DNA of 64,000 bases from Acidimicrobiia bacterium (GTDB taxonomy: Bacteria > Actinomycetota > Acidimicrobiia > Acidimicrobiales > CATQHL01): contig VXNF01000014.1 of the NCBI GenBank assembly GCA_009840735.1, forward strand, positions 21,288-85,287, read 5' to 3'. The notes under the pieces are model-generated. The model did not search any database. It saw nothing but the letters and a program-made list of their open reading frames with translations, and had not been told where the DNA came from. Below are positions 39,784 through 47,393 of this stretch, piece after piece. Each line of letters opens with the position of its first letter. The first letter of the stretch is position 1. Made by a program: the position numbers and the translations under genes.

Positions 39784-40125
39784 ATGATGGAAGTGACTTC
39801 CGAGCGGCGAGGCTCGACGGTGATCATCAGCACCGCCGGCCGGGTCGACGGATCGAATGCCAGCGATTTCCAGGACGCCCTAGAGGCCAACATCGGCGCC
39901 GAGGACAGCGCCGTCATCCTGAACCTCGCCGAGTTGGACTACATCAGCAGCGCCGGGCTGCGCATCATCCTGCTAAGCGCCAAGAACCTCCGCCAGCGCG
40001 AGGTGGGGTTCTCCATCTGCTCGCTGTCCTCGTCAGTACACGAGCTCTTCATCATCAGCGGCTTCGACCAGATCATCGCCATCCACAGTTCGCCCGAGAC
40101 CGCTCTGGCCGCCCAGGAGAGCTGA
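39784..40125 (+). CDS. STAS-domain anti-sigma factor antagonist
   Basis: VTSERRGSTVIISTAGRVDGSNASDFQDAL...ILNLAELDYISSAGLRIILLSAKNLRQ. Confidence 0.88.
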   Translation: MMEVTSERRGSTVIISTAGRVDGSNASDFQDALEANIGAEDSAVILNLAELDYISSAGLRIILLSAKNLRQREVGFSICSLSSSVHELFIISGFDQIIAIHSSPETALAAQES

Positions 40126-40195
40126 GGGGCCAACGCCCGGCGCCCGCCCAGCAGGGACCGGCCCCGAGCCGCCCCGCCGGGGAGATCGGAGAGCG

Positions 40196-41365
40196 ATGGC
40201 TGAAGCGACATACAAGATCCTCGTCGTGGACGACGAGGTCGACCTCGAGCCGCTCATGCTGCAGCGGATGCGGCGCGACATCCGCTCGGGCCGCTACTGC
40301 TTCGTCTTCGCTCACAACGGCGTCGAGGCCCTCGAGAAGCTGAGCGAGGACGAGGGCATCGACATGGTGCTCTCGGACATCAACATGCCGCAGATGGACG
40401 GGCTCACCCTCCTCGAGCAGATCCCCACCGTCGACCCCAACATCAAGTCGGTGATCGTCTCGGCCTACGGGGACATGAAGAACATCCGCACGGCCATGAA
40501 CCGCGGGGCCTTCGACTTCGTCACCAAGCCTCTGGACTTCGCCGACCTGCGCATCACCATCGAGCGCACGCTGGCGCACCTCACCGAGTGGCGCGCCGCC
40601 TTGGCGTCGCGCGACCAGCTGGTGTCGCTGCAAAGGGAACTCGACGTCGCCAGCAAGATGCAGAAGTCGATCCTCCCCACGCGGTTCCCGAGCAAGGGCG
40701 ACTACGAAGTCTTCGCCCACATGGAACCGGCCCGAAACGTCGGGGGCGACTTCTACGACGTGGTCAACCTCGAGAACGACCGCATCGGACTGTGCATCGC
40801 CGACGTGTCCGACAAGGGGGTGCCCGCGGCGCTGTTCATGATGTCCAGCCGCACCCTGCTGAAGGGCGCCTCCATCGGCTGCGAGAACCCCGGCGACGTG
40901 CTGCGGGAAGTCAACGACCTGCTGCGCGAGACGAACGACTCCGAGATGTTCGTCACCCTGCTGTACGGGATCTTCGACCCCGCCACGGGGGACTTCACCT
41001 ACGCCAACGGCGGGCACAACGAGCCGCTGCTGGTGCGGCCCGACGGAACCTCGTCGTTGCTGCCTCGCACCGGCGGGATCATCCTCGGGGTGGTGCCGGG
41101 CGTCGAGTTCGCCCACAACACCGTCAACATCGGCCCCGGCGAGACCCTGTTCCTCTACACCGACGGGGTCAGCGAGGCCATGAACGTCGAGGCGGAGGAG
41201 TTCGGCATGGACCGGCTCGCGGCGATCTTCGCCGAGAACCCGCCGCGCGACGCGGAAGCCACGACGATGGGCGTCTTCAAGGCGGTTCACGCCTTCGCCG
41301 GCGAGACCCCCCAGTCCGACGACATCACCTGCCTGACGCTGCACCGAAAAGAGCCGGGGAGTTGA
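40196..41365 (+). CDS. Response regulator receiver fused to PP2C-type (SpoIIE/RsbU) phosphatase
   Basis: REC KILVVDDEVDLEPLML...MVLSDINMPQMDGLTLL...GAFDFVTKPLDF; PP2C YEVFAHMEPARNVGGDFYDVV...LCIADVSDKGVPAALFM...TDGVSEAMN. Confidence 0.9.
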   Translation: MAEATYKILVVDDEVDLEPLMLQRMRRDIRSGRYCFVFAHNGVEALEKLSEDEGIDMVLSDINMPQMDGLTLLEQIPTVDPNIKSVIVSAYGDMKNIRTAMNRGAFDFVTKPLDFADLRITIERTLAHLTEWRAALASRDQLVSLQRELDVASKMQKSILPTRFPSKGDYEVFAHMEPARNVGGDFYDVVNLENDRIGLCIADVSDKGVPAALFMMSSRTLLKGASIGCENPGDVLREVNDLLRETNDSEMFVTLLYGIFDPATGDFTYANGGHNEPLLVRPDGTSSLLPRTGGIILGVVPGVEFAHNTVNIGPGETLFLYTDGVSEAMNVEAEEFGMDRLAAIFAENPPRDAEATTMGVFKAVHAFAGETPQSDDITCLTLHRKEPGS

Positions 41366-41787
41366 GCGCGCAATTCCGGCTGGAGGTCGGCGCCACCCAG
41401 AACGAGTCCGTCGATGACGCCCTCCGGCGAATCGAAGCTTCACTGGATGAGTTCAGCAGCCTCGAGCACTGCCCCGCCGACCTCGCCTTCAAGCTGCACC
41501 TCATCATCGAGGAGCTGGCGCTGAACGCCATGACCTACGGCGGCGCGGAGAGCGTGCAGATCACGATAACGGCCGAGGCCGAGGCGGTCACCGTGGAGAT
41601 CTCCGACGACGGCGACGCCTTCGACCCGCTGAACGACGCCCCCGAACCCGACCTCGACGCGGCCCTCGAGGACCGGGCTGTCGGCGGGCTGGGGATCCAT
41701 CTGGTTCGCACGCTGACCGACGACCTGAGCTACCGCTGGGATGGGGAGCGGAACTACCTAACGCTGGTCACGCGGCAGGCGGAATGA
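41362..41787 (+). CDS. RsbW-like HATPase_c_2 serine kinase/anti-sigma factor
   Basis: LHLIIEELALNAMTYGGAESVQITI...VTVEISDDGDAFDPLNDAPEPDLDAALEDRAVGGLGIHLVRTLTDDLSYRWDGERNYLTL; TTG start overlaps upstream TGA. Confidence 0.82.
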   Translation: MSAQFRLEVGATQNESVDDALRRIEASLDEFSSLEHCPADLAFKLHLIIEELALNAMTYGGAESVQITITAEAEAVTVEISDDGDAFDPLNDAPEPDLDAALEDRAVGGLGIHLVRTLTDDLSYRWDGERNYLTLVTRQAE

Positions 41788-43037
41788 TCGGACCGCTGCG
41801 GCGGAGGCTCCCCTGGGCTCTGGGGGTTCTTGCCCTGATGCCGGCGGTGGCGGCGGCCTGCACCGCGACCAACGGAGCGGATCAGCCCCGCATTGGCGGC
41901 GCCACGCGCCCGGCGCCCCCCGAGGCAGCCTCCGACAGCGCGTCCTCCGGGGCCACCGCCGAGGGAGTCTTCGACGACTCGGTCCTCTTCGGCCAGTCGG
42001 CCGCCTTCAGCGGCCCGGCCCAGGAACTCGGCCTGAACATGCGCCTCGGCATCGAAGCCGCCTTCGCCGAAGCCAACCGCAGCGGCGGGGTCCACGGTCG
42101 CCGGCTGGAGCTGGCGTTCCGGGACGACGCCTACGAGCCGGAGGCGGCGGTCACCAACACCCAGCAGCTCATCGACGCCGACGGGGTGTTCGCCCTGATC
42201 GGCGAGGTCGGCACCCCGACCTCGCGTTCGGCCACCCCGGTCGCCGCCGCCTCCGGCGTGCCGTTCATCGCCCCGTTCACAGGCGCGGAGTTCCTGCGGG
42301 ACGACGACTGGCGCAACATCATCAACCTGCGCTCCTCGTACTACCAGGAGACCGAGGAGATCGTCGCCCGGCTGATAGCCGATCAGCGCGCCGACCGCAT
42401 CGCGGTCATGTTCCAAGACGACTCCTTCGGCCGCGCCGGATACCGCGGGGTGCTGCGGGCCCTCGACCGGCGCGGCATGGAACCGGTCGCCATCGGGCTG
42501 TACCCCCGCAACACCGCCGCGGTGCGCACCGCCCTGTTGGACCTCCAGCAGGGCGAACCCGACGCCGTCGTGCTCGTGGGCGCCTACGAGCCCGTCGCCG
42601 CCTTGATCGCCTGGGCGCGCTACCTGGGCGAAGATTGGACGTTCGTCACGATCTCCTTCGTGGGCGCCAACGCCCTAGCCGAAGAGTTGGGGCCCTTCGG
42701 CGACGGCGTGTACGTGACCCAGGTGGTGCCCTTCCCCGACGACGACTCGCTGCCGGTGGTGGCTTCGTACCTCGACGCCCTAGCGGCGCATGACCCCGGC
42801 GCTGCGCCCGGGTTCGTCTCCCTTGAGGGCTACCTGGCTGGCCGCATGGCGATCGTGGGACTGCAGCGCTGTGGTCGCGACCTGAGCCGGTCCTGCTTCC
42901 TCGACGAGATCCTGCGGGGCGAGCCGGTGGAAATCGACGGCTTCGAGCTCCGCTTCGGCAACGACAATCAGGGCTCCGACGCGGTGTTCCTCACCGTGAT
43001 CCGCGGCGGTCGCTACGTCTCGGCCGGCTCGATGTGA
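41784..43037 (+). CDS. LivK-type periplasmic ligand-binding lipoprotein (Peripla_BP_6)
   Basis: Lipobox AVAAAC; SVLFGQSAAFSGPAQELGLNMRLGIEAAFAEANRSGGVHGRRLELAFRDDAYEPEAAVTNTQQLI; ATGA overlap with upstream gene. Confidence 0.87.
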   Translation: MIGPLRRRLPWALGVLALMPAVAAACTATNGADQPRIGGATRPAPPEAASDSASSGATAEGVFDDSVLFGQSAAFSGPAQELGLNMRLGIEAAFAEANRSGGVHGRRLELAFRDDAYEPEAAVTNTQQLIDADGVFALIGEVGTPTSRSATPVAAASGVPFIAPFTGAEFLRDDDWRNIINLRSSYYQETEEIVARLIADQRADRIAVMFQDDSFGRAGYRGVLRALDRRGMEPVAIGLYPRNTAAVRTALLDLQQGEPDAVVLVGAYEPVAALIAWARYLGEDWTFVTISFVGANALAEELGPFGDGVYVTQVVPFPDDDSLPVVASYLDALAAHDPGAAPGFVSLEGYLAGRMAIVGLQRCGRDLSRSCFLDEILRGEPVEIDGFELRFGNDNQGSDAVFLTVIRGGRYVSAGSM

Positions 43038-43101
43038 GGGCGGCCCGCGGCGTGAGCGCTGTACGAGGCGGCTCGGCCCCCGCCCGCCGGGAGGTCTCGG
43101 C

Positions 43102-45300
43102 GTGCTGAGAGACCGTCTGCGGGCCCTCGCTGAGTACGCCCTGCGCATCTCGACGCAGATGTACGTCGCCATCGGCGTCCTCGTCTCGCTGACCGTCGCC
43201 GCCATCGTCGTGAGCTGGCTGTCGTTCAACAGCATCGAAGGCACCCAGGACCGCGTCAACACCGAGAGCCTGCCGCGGATCGTCAGCGCCTTCCGGATCA
43301 CCGAGTTGAGCAGCCAGCTCGTGGCCGCAGCCCCGCGCCTGACGGTGGCGGCCACGCCGGCGGAGCTGAACGCGGTTTCCGCGGAGATCGTGGCGACCCA
43401 GGAGGACTTCCGCGGGGAGCTGCAGCGACTGGAGCAGCAGGACATCGACGCCGGGTTGTTCGTGGCGATCCGCTCGAACTCCCGGCAGCTCGAGTCCAAC
43501 ATCGCCCAGATCGAAGTCGAGATGCCGACGTCGTTCGCGCTCGACGTCGAGATCGAGGCCCTGCGCGTGCAACTGGCCGAGATCAGTCGGAAGCTCGACC
43601 AGATCCTGCTGCCGGCGCTGGACGAGCAGCTCTTCTACCTGATGACCGGCTACCGGCAGATCGGCGAGCCCCCGGTGCCCCGCGAGCGGCACTTCACCGA
43701 GGCGGAGATCATCCGGTACCGGCACCTGCTGGCCCTGCAGGCCGACACCGCAATCGCCACCCAGCTTCTGTCCAGCGCCTTCGGCGTATCCAACGCGGCG
43801 CTGCTCGAACCCCTGCAGGAGAGTTTCGAATCGGTCACCGACCGCATCGAGATCAGCGCCGGCGCCATCGGTCTGATCGCCCAGCGCGCCTACCTGGTGT
43901 CGGTGCTGGCCGACCTGCTCGAGTTGGGCGCCGGCGACGAGAGCGGCTTCTCCCTCGTCAGCCAGCAGCTCGCGCTCGCCGAGCGCCAGCGCGGGCTGCT
44001 CACCCAGAACCGCGAGCAGGCAGCCGAGTTGGCGGCTGGGGTGCAGGAGTTGATCAGCACCGCCCAAGCCGACGCCGACGAGGCCACCGCGGCGTCCACC
44101 GACGCCATCGGCACCTCGCGCATCCTGCTGCTGGTCATCGCCGGCATCAGCGTGGTCGTGGGCCTGTCGATCATCCTGGGGTTCGTCAGTCGCGTGCTGC
44201 TGCGCCGACTCAACCAGCTCTCGAACCGCATGCGCCGCATGGCCGACGGGGACCTAGAGGAGGAGGTCGTCATCAGCGGCCGCGACGAGGTCTCCGAGAT
44301 GGCCCACGCCTTGGAGGTCTTCCGCCGCCACGCCTTGGAGGTGCAGCGCCTCAACTTGGTCGAGAAGCTGGCCGAAGAGCTAGGCGACAAGAACAGCGAG
44401 CTCGAGCAGGTCCTCGACGAGCTGCACAAGGCCCAGGACCAGATCGTGATGCGGGAGAAGCTGGCCGCGCTGGGCGAGGTGACCGCCGGTGTGGCGCATG
44501 AGATCCGCAATCCCCTCAACTTCGTCAAGAACTTCTCCGAGGTTTCCGCCGAGCTGGTCGAAGAGCTAGAGGAGGTGCTGGAGGAGGCCGAGGGCACCTT
44601 GAGCGACGAGCAGCGGGGGCTCATCTCCGACATCGCCGCCGACCTCACCGAGAACCTCGAGCGCATCGGCTCACACGGTGCCCGCGCCAACACCATCGTG
44701 CATGACATGCTGATGATGAGCCGCGAGACCGGCGAGTGGCGGCTGGCCGACCTCAACTCACTCATCGAGGAGCACGCCAAGCTGGCCTTCCACAGCGCCC
44801 GCGCCGTCGACCCAGACTTCCAGCTGAACCTGGAGTTCGACCTGGATCCCGAGGTGGGCGAGCTGGAGGTGCTGCCGCAGGACCTCGGCCGGGTGTTCAT
44901 AAACATGGTGGGAAACAGCTGCCACGCAACCGACGAGAAACGCAAGCGGCTCGTGGAGGCGGGCGAGGCGTCCTCCTACATGCCCACGGTCCGCACCACT
45001 AGCGCCAGGACCGCCGACGGCGTCGAGATCCGCATCCACGACAACGGCGACGGCATCCCCCCCGAAGTGGTGGACAAGATCTTCAACCCGTTCTTCACCA
45101 CCAAGCCGACCGATCAGGGAACGGGGCTGGGCCTAGCCATCACCAACGACATCGTCCGCGAGCACGGGGGAACCATCGGCGTGGACACCGCGCCGGGCGA
45201 GTTCACCGAGATGACCATCTCGCTGCCGGCGACGCGGGCCGAGGTGCCGGCGGAGGCTACAGCGGCAGATCCGGACGGGGACGCACCCGGCGAGGAGTGA
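43102..45300 (+). CDS. Sensor histidine kinase with long helical periplasmic domain and HAMP (TorS-like architecture)
   Basis: TM near residue 25, about 320-residue helical extracytoplasmic region, second TM, HAMP, H-box GVAHEIRNPLNFVKNF, NSCHATDEK, GTGLGLAITNDIVREHGG. Confidence 0.85.
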   Translation: MLRDRLRALAEYALRISTQMYVAIGVLVSLTVAAIVVSWLSFNSIEGTQDRVNTESLPRIVSAFRITELSSQLVAAAPRLTVAATPAELNAVSAEIVATQEDFRGELQRLEQQDIDAGLFVAIRSNSRQLESNIAQIEVEMPTSFALDVEIEALRVQLAEISRKLDQILLPALDEQLFYLMTGYRQIGEPPVPRERHFTEAEIIRYRHLLALQADTAIATQLLSSAFGVSNAALLEPLQESFESVTDRIEISAGAIGLIAQRAYLVSVLADLLELGAGDESGFSLVSQQLALAERQRGLLTQNREQAAELAAGVQELISTAQADADEATAASTDAIGTSRILLLVIAGISVVVGLSIILGFVSRVLLRRLNQLSNRMRRMADGDLEEEVVISGRDEVSEMAHALEVFRRHALEVQRLNLVEKLAEELGDKNSELEQVLDELHKAQDQIVMREKLAALGEVTAGVAHEIRNPLNFVKNFSEVSAELVEELEEVLEEAEGTLSDEQRGLISDIAADLTENLERIGSHGARANTIVHDMLMMSRETGEWRLADLNSLIEEHAKLAFHSARAVDPDFQLNLEFDLDPEVGELEVLPQDLGRVFINMVGNSCHATDEKRKRLVEAGEASSYMPTVRTTSARTADGVEIRIHDNGDGIPPEVVDKIFNPFFTTKPTDQGTGLGLAITNDIVREHGGTIGVDTAPGEFTEMTISLPATRAEVPAEATAADPDGDAPGEE

Positions 45301-45333
45301 GGACCCCTTCGACGGCGGACCGTCAGCCGGCCG

Positions 45334-47223
45334 TCAGCCGGCGAGAGGCTCGATGCGAACCGCGGTGGCCTTGAAGCCGGCGGTCCCCGAGAGCGGATCC
45401 CAGTCGTCGGGCACCAGCAGGTTCGTGTCCACCTGATCGGGGAAGTGGAAGGTCAGGAACGCCAAGCCCTCGACAAGGCCGGGGTCGATGTGGACGGGCG
45501 CCTCCACCGCGCCGCGCCGGGACACCACCCGCACTGTCTCACCCTCGGCGACTCCTAAGCGGCCGGCGTCGACGGCGCACAGGTCCAGCTCCTCCCGGCG
45601 CCGCAGCGGCGACTCGAAGGATCCCGACTGGACCCCGGTGTTGAACGAGTCCAGGCGCCGCCCAGTCGTCAGACGGATGGGGTAGTCCTCGTCGAGGTCG
45701 TCCAGCGGTGCTTCCCACTCCACCGGCACGAACGGCACCCGCGGCCCCTCGAGGGGGTCGGCCCAGAGCCGCCCGTGCAGGAACTGCGACCCCGGGTGGT
45801 CCTCATCGGGGCACGGCCAGCGAATGCCGCCCAGCTCCTCGAGGCGCCGGTAGCTCATCCCGGCGTGGTAGCTCGACAGCGACCGCAGCTCGTCCCAGAC
45901 CGTCTCGGCGTCAGCCTCGCCCCAGTCGTGACCGAGCTCCCGTGCGAGGGCGAAGGTGATCGCCAGGTCGTCGCGCGCCTCTCCGGGCGGCGCCACCGCG
46001 GCCCGCACGAGCTGCACGCGCCGTTCGCTGGAGGTCACGGTGCCGGTCGTCTCGGCGAAGCTGGCCGCCGCCGGCAGCACCACGTCGGCCAGCTGCGCCG
46101 TGGCGGTCAGGAAGATGTCCTGCACCACGAGGAACTCCAGGTCGGCCAGCATGCGACGGGCGTGCGCCACGTCGGCCTCAGAGTCGGCGGGGTTCTCGCC
46201 GACCACGTACAGCGAGCGCAGCCGCCCGTCCGCCATGGCCTCGAACATCTGCGAGAGGTGCCAGCCGGGCGCCGGGGGCACCGGCGCTCCCCAGGCCGCC
46301 TCGAAGCGCCGCCGCCCTGCTTCGTCGGCCAGGTCGCAAAAGCCCGGCAGGCGGTTCGGCAGCGCGCCCATGTCGCCGCCGCCCTGCACGTTGTTCTGGC
46401 CCCGCAGCGGTGCCAGGCCCGAGCCGTAGCGACCCACATGCCCGCACAGCAGCGCCAGATTGATGAGCGCGAACACGTTGTCGGCGGCGTTGTGGTGCTC
46501 GGTGATGCCCAGGGTCCAGCAGAGCTGGGCGCGCTCGGCGGTGGCGTACAGGCGGGCCAGCTCCACGATCGCCTCGGCGGGTAGGCCCGTGATGGCCGCC
46601 GCCCGCTCGGGGGTGTAAGGCGCCACGGTGGCGGCGTAGTCCTCGAAGCCGGTGGTGGCGTGGTCGATGAAGTACGTGTTGTGCAGCCCGGCGGCGATGA
46701 TCTCAGAGGCCATGGCGTTGGCCAGGGCGATGTCGGCGCCCACATCCACGCCCAGCCACAGGTCGGCGAAGCTGGCCGAGGCGCTGCGCCGGGGGTCCAC
46801 CACCACGAGCTTGGCCCCGTTGCGCCGGCCAGCCAGCATGCGGTGGAACATGATCGGATGTGCGTTGCGGGCGTTGGATCCCCACAACAGGATCAGGTCG
46901 GTGTTCTCCAGCTCCTCATAGGAGCTCGTGCCGCCTCCGACTCCGAAGACCGTCGTCAGACCGACGACGCTGGGGGCGTGTCAAGTGCGGTTGCAGCTGT
47001 CGATGTTGTTCGAGCCGATGACGGTGCGGGCGAAGCGCTGCAGGGCGTAGTTCAGCTCGTTGGTGGCCTTGGAGCAGCTGAAGGCACCGAAGCTCGACGG
47101 CCCGTGGCTGCTGACAGACCGCCGCAGGCCCGCCGCGGCGGCCCCGAGAGCCTCGGGCCAGCTCGCGGGCACCAACTCGCCGCCGGGGCTGCGGATCAAG
47201 GGCTCGGTGAGGCGTTGTGGCAT
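45334..47223 (-). CDS. Selenocysteine-containing formate dehydrogenase alpha, C-terminal catalytic half (in-frame TGA at 46981-46983 read as Sec)
   Basis: Two supplied ORFs (46981..47298 and 45334..46887) lie in one frame; joined they read SSFGAFSCSKATNELNYALQRFARTVIGSNNIDSCNRT-U-HAPSVVGLTTVFGVGGGTSSYEELENTDLILLWGSNARNAHPIMFHRM. ATG at 47223 preceded by GAGGAGGA. Confidence 0.88.
46951..46983 (-). promoter_or_regulatory. Bacterial SECIS element with the Sec UGA
   Basis: UGACACGCCCCCAGCGUCGUCGGUCUGACGACG: 7-bp stem C-GUCGUC/GACGAC-G with apical loop GGUCU; counting from U of UGA, U17, G23 and U24 fall where the E. coli fdhF SECIS has its SelB-critical bases. Confidence 0.85.
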
Positions 47224-47393
47224 CGATTCCTCCTCGAAGGGCAGCCACCACCGGCGCGAGTCTCCTCGACTGTCGGTGGCGCGGGCACCAGCTAGCACAG
47301 CCTACGTCAACCCGTTCGCACCGGCGGGCGGCGGCTGGCCTCCAGAGAGTCTCGAGCGTCAACCGGCCGCCGCGCCTTCTGGGCCGGTTCGGC

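Noticed and set aside
46981-47298. Stand-alone 105-aa ORF (and the separate 517-aa ORF 45334..46887)
   Set aside because: Merged into one Sec-containing CDS, because both are in the same frame across a UGA in the canonical FDH Sec context with a SECIS hairpin.
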